DNA of 64,000 nt from Liolophura sinensis (taxonomy: Eukaryota > Mollusca > Polyplacophora > Chitonida > Chitonidae): assembly GCF_032854445.1 (NCBI RefSeq), contig NC_088305.1, forward strand, positions 31,087,645-31,151,644, read 5' to 3'. Positions within the stretch are counted from its first letter, which is position 1; every line of letters begins with the position of its first letter. The notes beneath the pieces are model-generated. The model was not told where the DNA came from and ran no database searches. It saw only the letters and a list, made by a program, of their open reading frames with translations. Positions 43,901 through 54,599 of this stretch are shown one piece after another. The translations under genes were made by a program, and so were the position numbers.

Positions 43901-46900
43901 TTGAACAGTGGAATTACTTCTGTGCCGTAGGATTTCTATCATATTTAAATATTTCTTCATAGTTTCTCTTTAGACTGGAACTGCAGCACTTTAATGTCAT
44001 GTGTACACCAGAATTTTATGATGGATGGACACCGGATTTATGAGTGAATGCTGACTCTGACTCCACCACACTGAATGCTGACTCTGACTCCCACCACACT
44101 AAATGCTGACTCTGACTTCACCACACTGAATGCTGACTCTGACTCCCAATACACTGAATGCTGACTCTGATTCCCACCACACTGAATGCTGACTCTGACT
44201 CCCACCACACTGAATGCTGACTCTGACTCCCACCACACTAAATGCTGACTCTGACTCCACCACACTGAATGCTGACTCTGACTCCCACCACACTGAATGC
44301 TGACTCTGACTCCCACCACACTGAATGCTGACTCTGACTCCCACCACACTGAATGCTGACTGACTCCCACCACACTGAATGCTGACTCCGACTCCCACCA
44401 CACTGAATGCTGACTGACTCCCACCACACTGAATGCTGACTCTGACTCCCACCACACTGAATGCTGACTCCGACTCCCACCACACTGAATGCTGACTGAC
44501 TCCCACCACACTGAATGCTGACTCTGACTCCCACCACACTGAATGCTGACTCTGACTCCACCACACTGAATGCTGACTCTGACTCCCAACACACTGAATG
44601 CTGACTCTGACTCGCAACACACTGAATGCTGACTCTGACTCCACCACACTGAATGCTGACTCTGACTCCCACCACACTAAATGCTGACTGACTCCAACCA
44701 CACTGAATGCTGACTCTGACTCCCACCACACTGAATGCTGACTCTGACTCCCAACACACTGAATGCTGACTCTGACTCCACCACACTGAATGCTGACTCC
44801 GACTCCCACCACTCTGAATGCTGACTGACTCCAACCACACTGAATGCTGACTCTGACTCCCAACACACTGAATGCTGACTCTGACTCCCACCACACTGAA
44901 TGCTGACTGACTCCACCACACTGAATGCTGACTCTGACTCCCACCACTTGATCTGATTGTGTGTTTCAGACACAGCAGCTGTGTACAAGAATGAAACAGA
45001 CATTGGCAACAGCCTGAAGACTTTATTACCCAAGTATGGACTCAGGAGGTCGGACATTTTTATCACCAGTAAATTAGGTAAGAAATGGACATCATCCTGT
45101 GTGTTTGTCAATATATTTTTTGGATTATTGATATGTTGGATTCTGGGGTGGGGTATAGGTTGATCTACTCTAATGCCTCAACCTTTTCGCATATGAAAGA
45201 GCAACCTTCAGTGCAATTTATACACAGTTTTAAGCTGATTGTGGAGACAGGACTAATTTGTTGGATTGGCCAATTTTGGGGCTTCACAAAAAGTGTAATA
45301 ACAGTAGCTCAAAAGATGCTACAGTGGAATCTCTCAACACCAACACCTTTATTAACTGATATCTTGTCAAAACCGACAACATTTCGTGGTCCATTTGACA
45401 GTGACATTAATTGCCTTCAGTAAACCGACTCCTGTCTATTCTGAACCCCAACAGTGGTTTGTAGTACAAACATTCCCAGTGAGTGTTAGTCTGCCTTGTC
45501 TAATCCCACACAGCATGTAGCACGACTTCTGACGGATTTCGAGTTTGGCTTCAACTTGTCTGTTTGCCAGCTGACTGAAGATCAGGGGAAGGGAGATAAT
45601 CTGCTTATGTGAACTCTGCCCACTTCATCAGGTGGTGATCTCCTGTCATGATACTGTACCATACCTCCTTCGGACATCAGAGTTTAGTCAGTCTGTGAGT
45701 GAAAGATGAGTCTGACACTGAGTAGCTCAGTGACTGAATAAAAATGCCTCAAACCACAGTTGCCATCGTAATTTCCCCTGCTATTGCCCTGACAACATCC
45801 GGTCAACATAGGGTCATAGATTTTGTCATGAAAAGTACATGTTCGATAAATCCTCCACAAATTTGACAACAGACATATTACATGTTTTGGCATAATGCAT
45901 GTTTTGGCATAATGCATGTTTTGGCATATTACATGTTTTGGAATATTACATGTTTTGGCATAATGTATGTTTTGGCATATTGCCTGTTTTGGCATATGGC
46001 ATGTTTTGGCATATTACAGGCATATATTACCTCATCTGGACAGGTTGTTATATCGATCATTTCTGGGAAATTCATATTTGCCCAAACCTGAGCAATATAT
46101 TTACTATATATTCGTCAAAATGTAATGAATTTTTTCATTATTTGAAAATAATTTTATTCAATAATTTTAAGGTATCTGCTCATGTAACCAGACTTTTTTG
46201 TTACACAAACATTGTTTTGTTGGGCCAGCCACATTCAACATTGTTAGCATGAGAGAAGAGCTCCTCACAAGTGGAAAATGGATGAAGCTATTTATCGTAT
46301 ATTAGTGAAGATACTAGTAGCTGCCAGAGTGGCCTCCCTTTGTTGCTCTGTATAGCTGTGTTCGTTACTTTTGGGTCATTTTGTGTCTAGTGCCACTTGT
46401 CCTCCACCAATATACATGATATACGTTGTACATGGCACACGGGAAAGTTTGTCAGTAACTTGCCAAAAGTTTGTGGTTTATGCTGGGCCTCATCAGGTTC
46501 ATCTGTGTGATTCGTCCTTCAGGTCCAAAAGACCACGGCACAGGTAAATGTGCAGAGGCATGTCTGAAGTCGTTATCTCACCTGGACTGTGATTACCTGG
46601 ATCTGTACCTGATCCACTGGCCCGGCACTCAGGGAATGCGCCCTGAGGATGAGAGGCACCCCGCCCTCAGACTTGAGAGCTGGAGGGACATGGAGACGCT
46701 TGTAGACCAGGGTATGGGAAGTCTTGTGAATACATTTATGCTTTAGCCGTAACCCAACAAGCCACAGCTGAATTTATTTACTTATTTTTATTTGCTTGGT
46801 GTTTAACGCCGCACTTAAGAATATTTCACTTATACGATGGCCACCAGCATTATGGTGGGAGGAAACTTGGCAGAACCCGGAAGAAACCAACGACCATCCG

Positions 46901-49900
46901 CAGATTGCCGCGGATACAGCTGACTTCCACAATGCCCCATTCAAGTGGTGGTGTTGAATTTACCTTATTAGAGTTAGAACAATTTCACTTTTCATGTAGA
47001 TTTTTCCAGGTTTACAGGTGCTCAGTTTAATACATGTACAAAGCAGTTATAGTTTCATTCAAATTCATATAATTTTTTTCTTATTTTTTGTTTCACATAA
47101 CAAATAAATTTTATAATTATTTAGCTGACATATACTTGTTTGTTAATAACCTCTACTTTCCTCTGTGATACCATACAGGTAAAGTGAAGGCCATAGGTGT
47201 ATCAAATTACACCTTAAAGCACCTGCAGGAGCTGGAGACTCAGTGTAGGATACCACCCTCTGTATTACAGGTAAATACCTATACAGCTCTAGATGTTAGC
47301 TACTTTGGGTTATTTGTTTTTTCCTGAAGTGTTCAAAGGGCCTCTTGCTGCCTTTACTGCCTTGAGCTGGTTCTGTACTGTGATCACATACATGTATGAA
47401 TGACTTCCCCTTATGTCCTCAGACACAGTCCCACCCTCACCTGGTATGCCCTGAGCTGGTCCTGTACTGTCATCACATACATGTATGAATGACTTCCCCT
47501 TATGTCCTCAGACAGAGTCCCACCCTCACCTGGTGTGCCCTGAGCTGGTCCTGTAGTGTCATCACATACATGTATGAATGATTTTCCCTTATGTCCTCAG
47601 ACAGAGTTCCACCCTCACCTTTTGTGACCTGAGCTGGTCCTATACTGTCATTACTTACATGTATGAATGACTTCCTCTTATGTCCTCAGACACAGTCCCA
47701 CCCTCACCTGGTATGCCCTGAGCTGGTCCTGTACTGTCATCACATACATGTATGAATGACTTCCCCTTATGTCCTTAGACAGAGTTCCACCCTCACCTGG
47801 TATGCCCTGAGCTGGTTCTGTACTGTGATCACATACATGTATGAATGACTTCCTCTTATGTCCTCAGACACAGTCCCACCCTCACCTGGTCTGCTCTGAG
47901 CTGGTCTTGTACTGTCATTACATACATGTATGAATGACTTCCCCTTATGTCCTCAGACACAATCCCACCCTCACCTGGTATGCTCTGAGCTCGTCCTGTA
48001 CTGTCATTACATACATGTATGAATGACTTCCCCTTATGTCCTCAGACAGAGTTCCACCCTCACCTGGTATGCTCTGAGCTGGTCCTGTACTGTCATCACA
48101 TACATGTATGAATGACTTCCCCTTATGTCCTCAGACACAATCCCACCCTCACCTGGTATGCTCTGAGCTGGTCCTGTACTGTCATCACATACATGTATGA
48201 ATGACTTCCCCTTATGTCCTCAGACAGAGTTCCACATTCACCTGGTATGCTCTGAGCTGGTCCTGTACTGTCATCACATACATGTATGAGTGACTTCCCC
48301 TTATGTCCTCAGACAGAGTTCCACCCTCACCTGGTATGCTCTGAGCTGGTCCAGTACTGTCATCACATACATGTATGAGTGACTTCCCCTTATGTCCTCA
48401 GACAGAGTTCCACCCTCACCTGGTATGCTCTGAGCTGGTCCAGTACTGTCATCACATACATGTATGAGTGACTTCCCCTTATGTCCTCAGACAGAGTTCC
48501 ACATTCACCTGGTATGCTCTGAGCTGGTCCTGTACTGTCATCACATACATGTATGAGTGACTTCCCCTTATGTCCTCAGACAGAGTTCCACCCTCACCTG
48601 GTATGCTCTGAGCTGGTCCAGTACTGTCATCACATACATGTATGAGTGACTTCCCCTTATGTCCTCAGACAGAGTTCCACCCTCACCTGGTATGCTCTGA
48701 GCTGGTCCAGTACTGTCATCACATACATGTATGAGTGACTTCCCCTTATGTCCTCAGACAGAGTTCCACATTCACCTGGTATGCTCTGAGCTGGTCCTGT
48801 ACTGTCATCACATACATGTATGAGTGACTTCCCCTTATGTCCTCAGACAGAGTTCCACCCTCACCTGGTATGCTCTGAGCTGGTCCAGTACTGTCAGCAG
48901 AAGAACATCCACTTTCAGGCCTATTCCTCACTTGGAACATCCACAGACAACCAGGTATGTCAGCAGCAACTTTTGCAGTCGAAAAAACTAGTAAAACTAG
49001 TGCTGGTAAATGATTTGTGCTAGTCATAAATGTGAAAATATAGTTGTTGTGACCTCAAGTGTAATATATCAGTACTTTTATTAACAAATCTACCTAATAT
49101 TTCATGAAAACTTGTATGCCAGCAGTCTGTGGGTGGTCATGGGCTTCCCCCATGTTCTGCCCATATTCCTCCCACCATAATGCTGGCTGCTGTCATATAA
49201 GAAAAATATTCTTTGAGTACCATTATGATGTAGAACACCAATCAAATAAAGAAATAAGTAAATTGTGGAAACCTGAAGGTAATTAGGGTAAGCTACCTAT
49301 AATTATTTGACATGGAAAACTCCACTTGAGGAAGGAGGGGAGACAGAGTACAGGCCTGTCAGATGAATATTTAATGGAAAAGTGTCAGGAAGTGTGGCTC
49401 GTGAATGATGGTATAATTACACAGTTAACCAGTAGGTGGTTTTGATATGGCTATAGAAAACGTTGAATTTTCCATCTACATGTAAGCAAAGTACCTCAGC
49501 AAGAAACATGTACTTAGTAAGTAAAAGTTTGAATCTAATATTGTTGCTAGGTTAGCCAGAACATAAGCTGTTAAACAATGATTATTTCAAGAAGGTTGAA
49601 CAAAGTTCCTTTTTTTTTTGTATTTCATTTCGTATGAAAAATTGCCTTTTTTCATACAGACCTTAATCAGTCCATTGCTTATTCCTTTCAGCTGATTGAA
49701 GACAAGACAGTTCAGTCTATCGCAGAGATGTACAAGAAGTCTCCTGCTCAGATATTGTTACGATGGGCAGTACAGCAAAACATAGGTAATTAATTTGGAA
49801 ACTGCAATGCTCATAATATTCAATGTGAATCGTCATTTCCTGCAGTGGGTGATATTCACCAATACAGATCTTTGCTTCCAGAGTCACTTTAAAACAGGCC

Positions 49901-52900
49901 AATAGACTATACACAGATGTCAAAAGTGGCCTACATGTAGCATTTTCATTACCAATTAAAAAATAAACCAAACTGAGGTAAATTGACAAGAGGCTGGATT
50001 GCACTGATTTATACATGTCACGACGACTTGCCAACAATCAGTGTATTTCCAACTATCTATGATATGGGTAATGAAAACCAAAATGTGTATTTCATGTGAA
50101 TGAATGAATGATATTTCATGTGAATAGGATTTTTATAAAAATGTTTAGGTTTCACTTAAGTGTAAGATCGGTTCATAACATTTTTGAGTTGGGTTTGAGA
50201 TATTTGATAGTTTGTACACTGGCAGTACCTGGATTAGCAGGGGCGAGTATACATGTACGTTGACACCCTGTCTGTCAGTCCTTTGTACACTGGCAGTACC
50301 AGGGTTAGCAGGGTCGAGTTGTTGTCTGTCTGTTTTTCTCCTGTTTTGGTGTCACGATAATTTCTCAGACTTTTTCAAATCGATTTTTCATTTTGAATTG
50401 AATCTTGGTACATTGCTTCACCAAGATGATTTACACAATGAGTTTGAGAATTCACACCATTTTGTACTTTTTGGACAAAATTATGGCTGCTTTTGTTCCA
50501 CTGTGTAGGTAACTAATTGTACAACAGCTCTAACTGGTAGGGGACAAGTAATAGAACAGAAGTACTTCCTGAATGCTTGATTGATTTGAAAAAATGGTAT
50601 ACTAGTAAGTCCAAAACTAATTTAATTTTTGGATCACACAGTATGTGGGGATTTTTGTCCTAAAAGTCAGTAGACAGGTATAAAATGTGGAGGAAATATC
50701 ACAAAGTGATATATCTGATGTTAATTGTATTGTCCTTTTGTTGCTTGGTGTTGAAGTAAGTTATGAAGTAGCGACATCAACTAAGGCTTAGACAGGTGAG
50801 ATAACCTGTGATAGAAAACAGGTCTCAGAGCCACCACACATCTCATGACAATTAAATCTCCAATCTTTAAGTCAAGACAAAGTGGTAACAACTGGACAGC
50901 AGAACCCGCAACCTTATAGGTCATCAAAGCCTTATAGTCTGGCAAAGAGTACCAGTTTCTCACCCAAAATGAGGGTCAGTTAGTGAATGACAGTTGTTAT
51001 TGTGATTGACATATTTAGGTTAGTAGGTACCTGTACAGGTAATTAGGGTATGATTACAAAATAGGTATTGACATTGTGACCTTGGGTCAAAACAGTGATG
51101 TGGTACAGATACACCAAATCCTCACAGACAGAAACACGTGACAGGTACACCTGCTGTAGTCTAGTTTTAACTTGTAACTGATATTCAGCTACCATATCTG
51201 TAAAATCAGCCATACTCAGTATCAGTAAATGTAATGGTAAGTGTAATTCTTGGACCTTTTCTCATGATTGCAGCTTGTTAATTCAAGCATACTGGTATTC
51301 TTCAAGCATTATTCTGTGTAGACTGAAAAAAGTCTTTTGTGATGTCCAGAAATTCACCAACCCAACCAATATAGATTTATCTTCAAATAAAATTACAAGG
51401 ATGCATAAATCACACCGAAAGTTGCTGTGTCCGACGTGAAAAGGTTGAGGGATTAGGATATGAGCGATTGGGATGTGAGGGATTAGGATATGAGGGATTG
51501 GGATGTGAGAGATTAGGATATGAGGGATTGGGATGTGAGAGATTAGGATGAGGGATTGGGATGTGAGGGATTAGGATATGAGGGGTTAGGATATGAGGGA
51601 TTGAGATATGAGGGATTGGGATATGAGGGATTGGGATGTGAGGGATTAGGATATGAGGGATTGGGACATGAGGGATTGGGATGTGAGGGATTAGGATATG
51701 AGGGATTGGGATGTGAGATTAGGATATGAGGGATAGGGATGTGAGGGATTAGGATATGAGGGGTTAGGATATGAGGGATTGAGATATGAGGGATTGGGAT
51801 ATGAGGGATTGGGATGTGAGGGATTGGGATGTGAGGGATTAGGATATGAGGGATTGGGATGTGAGGGATTAGGATATGAGGGATTGGGATGTGAGGGATT
51901 AGGATATGAGGGATTGGGATGTGAGAGATTAGGATATGAGGGATTAGGATGAGGGATTGGGATGTGAGGGATTAGGATATGAGGGATTAGGATATGAGGG
52001 ATTAGGATATGAGGGATTGAGATATGAGGGATTGGGATGTGAGGGATTGGGATGTGAGGGATTGGGATGTGAGGGATTGGGATATGAGGGATTGGGATGT
52101 GAGATTAGGATATGAGGGATAGGGATGTGAGGGATTAGGATATGAGGGATTGGGATGTGAGGGATTGGGATGTGAGGGATTAGGATGTGAGGGATTGGGA
52201 TGTGAGGGATTAGGATGTGAGGGATTAGGATGTTAGGGATTGGGATATGAGGGATTGGGATGTGAGATTAGGATATGAGGGATAGGGATGTGAGGGATTA
52301 GGATATGAGGGATTGGGATGTGAGGGATTGGGATGTGAGGGATTAGGATGTGAGGGATTGGGATGTGAGGGATTAGGATGTGAGGGATTAGGATGTTAGG
52401 GATTGGGATATGAGGGATTTTACACAATATACTGTATTTCACCTAAAGTTTAACTGTGTAAAGTGACACTGTTTGCTCTACATAATTCATCCAGAATCAC
52501 AAAGTTTTCTGTGAAGCTTGATCAGTTTCTTTTCAGAAAAATATAACTGTTGGCATTGGAAAATGCATTTTCAGGCTATTATGTGCTCAGCGAATTGCAT
52601 GTTTACCTGCCAAACTTCAGGCTAAATAATGTAAGCGACTTTAATACTGTAGGTTTAAAGAAACAGATCATATAAAACTTTTGTGAACTTTATGTCAAGA
52701 AATGAAGCATCATTCTGACTGAGGAATAGGAGGTGTTTTCTATTGTAACATTTTTTTTCTTGTATTTGGCATGTGTCATATGTTTTTTTTTTCCTCCAGG
52801 CATTATTCCAAAGTCAACAAACCCAGTCCACATCAGAGAGAACGCCGCCATCTTTGATTTTGATATCTCTCCGGTTGACATGGAGAGACTTAGCAGTCTG

Positions 52901-52945
52901 AACCGATCTCTACATTACTGCTGGAACCCTGAGAATGTTACCTGA
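37959..52945 (+). CDS. Aldo-keto reductase, complete (eight exons)
   Basis: A cytosolic NAD(P)H-dependent reductase of aldehydes and ketones; the natural substrate is unknown. Exons: 37959-38010, 42708-42788, 44970-45077, 46523-46711, 47179-47270, 48847-48954, 49692-49785 and 52800-52945. All junctions have GT-AG borders and matching phases, giving 289 residues, slightly short for the family (about 280-330). The catalytic tetrad is present: Asp45 and Tyr50 (SVDTAAVYKNE), Lys79 (FITSKLG) and His112 (LYLIHWPG). GKVKAIGVSN, TEFHPHL, FQAYSSLG and the cofactor-binding IIPKSTNPVHIREN are classic family blocks. The start MKHVMLNPSKTSMPLIG is the first in-frame ATG, and its last codon is completed by exon 2. 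Overall it looks closest to the bacterial-type YtbE/glyoxal-reductase-like animal group, which is my impression only. Intron 1 contains a MULE; introns 2, 5 and 7 contain large tandem arrays. Confidence 0.92.
39050..41020 (+). pseudogene. MULE transposase remnant
   Basis: Coding pieces of the element above, in shifting plus-strand frames, possibly once with introns (a donor at 39153 and an acceptor at 39620 look plausible). The order of zinc fingers followed by MULE-core blocks is that of FLYWCH/MULE transposases. Several stops and frame changes separate the pieces, and a 36-bp snap-back palindrome interrupts it at 40509-40544. Confidence 0.7.
40509..40544. repeat. 16-bp-arm palindrome with a 4-base loop
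   Basis: CATGGTACATGGATAA, TACG, then TTATCCATGTACCATG. It sits where the transposase should read on from GRCR-WYMD, so it looks like a short inverted duplication made in place. Confidence 0.75.
41030..41460. repeat. About 53-bp tandem array inside the MULE remnant, about eight units
   Basis: The unit is gtgtggacactacgtggatg, ttgagttcggtgtggcccat, accatcatggact, with length variants. Confidence 0.9.
41765..41920. repeat. 17-bp repeats in the right terminal inverted repeat of the MULE
   Basis: Units of ggctagcgggcattttg type, about eight to nine. The left end has only one or two equivalents, so the right end has expanded. Confidence 0.85.
42746..43033 (+). repeat. 96-bp tandem triplication of the end of exon 2 plus its 5' splice site
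   Basis: Units start agctgcctggatgctgctct at 42746, 42842 and 42938. Each contains the exon end (agctacagatcagttg) followed by gtatgtgagaggttgggtaa. The first copy is the real exon border (donor 42789); two extra donors follow in the intron. Confidence 0.92.
43034..44039. other. Intron 2 of the aldo-keto reductase, unique part
   Basis: No coding signal or repeat noticed between the two arrays of this intron. Confidence 0.5.
44040..44955. repeat. 28-bp satellite directly upstream of the exon 3 acceptor, about 33 units
   Basis: The unit is tgaatgctgactctgactcc followed by caccacac, with 23-bp variants lacking one tgact piece. Most units contain CTGAC twice. The array ends about 15 bases before the acceptor at 44969. 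Confidence 0.93.
45165..45310 (+). repeat. Dispersed repeat family A, copy 3
   Basis: aatgcctcaaccttttcgca, then attgtggagacaggac and ggattggccaattttggggc, in intron 3 of the aldo-keto reductase. Confidence 0.65.
45875..46020. repeat. 17-bp tandem repeat, about nine units
   Basis: Units of tattacatgttttggca type with small variations. Confidence 0.9.
46770..46935 (-). mobile_element. tRNA-derived SINE (family 1), 3' part, reverse orientation
   Basis: Begins with the reversed tail (tttatttgcttggtgtttaa), followed by cacttatacgatgg, gcattatggtgggaggaaac and ccaacgaccatccgcagatt. The tRNA-derived head is missing. Confidence 0.75.
47364..48896 (+). repeat. 89-bp tandem array of the exon 6 acceptor and exon start, 17 copies
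   Basis: The unit holds ttccccttatgtcctcag, the first 50 exon bases (acagagttccaccctcacct and onward), then intron-only catacatgtatgaatgact. Acceptors run from 47422 to the real one at 48846, a distance of exactly 16 x 89, so no net insertion or deletion has occurred. In every extra copy the exon reading ends at a TGA soon after the shared 50 bases. Confidence 0.95.
49110..49262 (+). mobile_element. tRNA-derived SINE (family 1), 3' part
   Basis: tgggtggtcatgggcttccc, then ccaccataatgctggctgct, aaaatattctttgagtac and the tail caatcaaataaagaaat. Confidence 0.75.
49786..51280. other. Intron 7 of the aldo-keto reductase, first part
   Basis: No coding signal. An imperfect two-copy repeat (tttgtacactggcagtacc) lies at 50211-50310. 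Otherwise nothing was noticed. Confidence 0.45.
51285..51455 (-). repeat. Dispersed repeat family A, copy 4
   Basis: cttcaagcattattctgtgt, then caacccaaccaatatagatt and gtgaaaaggttgagggatta. Its end runs directly into the 15-bp satellite that follows. Confidence 0.7.
51440..52420. repeat. 15-bp (30-bp alternating) G-rich satellite in aldo-keto reductase intron 7
   Basis: The unit alternates gagggattgggatgt and gagggattaggatat, about 65 copies, with longer blocks repeated within it. GGG runs lie on the gene's sense strand. Confidence 0.95.
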
Positions 52946-52951
52946 AATAAA
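52946..52951 (+). terminator. Polyadenylation signal abutting the aldo-keto reductase stop codon
   Basis: AATAAA follows the TGA stop (52943-52945) with no base between. It is the only canonical signal close by, so the 3'UTR may be only a few tens of bases long. A more distal site cannot be excluded. Confidence 0.5.
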
Positions 52952-54280
52952 GACATTTTAATTTTGTAAAACTTTCAATTTAATAGTCTTCATTGACTTT
53001 CTGAGGCTGTGGTCATTAATTCTATAAATGTGACCGCTTGTTTATCATTAGTGGTATCCAGTTCAATTGCAGAACACGCCCCACCCCGAACCCCGAGCGT
53101 CTACATGTATACTTACAGTTCTAGCTCTGTGTAACATCGTGAGCTGACACCATACACAACATTCTACTGAGGGAGTGTGTAACTAAGTGTGAACATTCAG
53201 CAAACAGCTTGGAATATTGATACCAGGAGGAAGGGGGATGTTGCTCATACAAGTCAGTGGTAAGCTGCAGGACTCGCAACTGCTGGCTCGTCCTCCTTCA
53301 ATCCCAGCCTGGAACACGGAATTTGTTCCGTTCCTATTGTTTGTTGGGTCTTGATAGTAGACAATGGTGTTTGCGAAGTTTCAGGCACAAAGCCCAAACT
53401 ATATTCCAAAGGCCTGAAGTGCTGCACACCTCAAACGGTCTAATATGAAATGCGTCTCATTTGCATTTAAAGTGGTATGGAATTTTTCCTACAAGCACCA
53501 GAAAAAAGTGATGCTTATAAAGTGACTATACTCCCGGGTTTAGCAAAGAGCCCAGGCCTTGAGGTTGCTTAGTCCACCAACAAAATCCCGGTTTATTCAG
53601 GCAATAGTGTGTAGAATAGAGGCGGGTTAGTTCTATTCGACAAGTTCCACAGCAGGCGCAGAAATCAGCCCAGAAATAGATGCCTGGAGAACAGTTACTA
53701 GCAGTCACTCTGATGATTTTCTCTTCCGCATATGTAAACACAGGCCTATAAATGACGGGATGCATATTTACGGATGGAGAAGCCATGACAAGCGAGTATT
53801 TGAAGCAGAAGAACACTCCATGTTCATTAATTTGATTTAAGAAATGGTAGAGACTACCTCATTTGGTTGAAATATACTTAAGCCCCCTATAGCCAGTCGG
53901 GTACTTTGATTCACGGATAGCCAAAAGGTGGGATTTTTTGGTGCGAAATGAAAGCCCCGTGTATGATGAACATGTCTTAGTAAGGTGGCGGGTTTTTGAA
54001 TGACTAGCTTTATACAACTTTTAAGTACGTCGTTAGAGAGAGAAGAGGTGTTATGTATACATATGCAAAGGGCTCAGTCGGAATGTATTTGTAAGACATG
54101 CATAATTATTTGCCACAAATAACTCATTTAGAGATAAGTTTATATCTTTACACCTTACTGTTAGATAATCAACACGACATCCAAATAATTTCTAAAACAA
54201 TCGTATCCCGATAATACGATACATGAACGGCCATAATACACAGAAGTTCAGATACTAAGGGCTTACGGCTAATATCTTAT
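52952..54280. other. Intergenic region after the aldo-keto reductase
   Basis: No convincing gene. A minus-strand frame of 86 codons from an ATG at 53786 (MASPSVNMHPVIYRPVFTYA at its start, cysteine-rich later) is the longest unexplained open stretch here. It has no domain I recognise. Confidence 0.4.
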
Positions 54281-54530
54281 TTTTTATTTCTTTATTTGAT
54301 TGGTGTTTTACGCCCAATACTCGAGTTTATTTCACTTATACGACGGCGGCGGCCCGCATTATGATCGCCGGGCTAACTCACATCCGCAGGTTGCTGGAAA
54401 CCTTTCCAAATAAGATCGAAGAAGAAGCCATCATGAGCTGGACTGAACGTACAGCGACCGCATTAGTGATAGGCTCCTGGAACATTGCGTTGCGCTCGCG
54501 TGCTACACCCCTCAGCCAAGGAGGCCTCTA
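54281..54530 (-). mobile_element. tRNA-derived SINE (family 1), reverse orientation
   Basis: Reversed tail tttctttatttgattggtgt, then ttcacttatacgacggcggc, a diverged middle, and a reversed head ending gctcgcgtgctacacccctc and aaggaggcc. Confidence 0.75.
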
Positions 54531-54599
54531 TCTCTTTTATAAACGTTCATAATTGTCTAACATCACATACACTTCGGCCAAATATCCAGACTTACTTAT

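Noticed and set aside
44038-45111. Long minus-strand frames of Ser/Gln/Val-rich repeats
   Set aside because: By-product of the 28-bp satellite in the aldo-keto reductase intron; antisense to the gene.
47364-48846. CRISPR-like array or mutually exclusive exon cluster
   Set aside because: There are no unique spacers, and each unit has an acceptor but no donor and soon reaches a stop, so the units are not cassette exons. The DNA is eukaryotic.
53526-53786. Minus-strand cysteine-rich frame of 86 codons from an ATG
   Set aside because: No recognised domain, no splice or poly(A) context, no second copy. Kept only as a note because it is the longest unexplained frame outside repeats.
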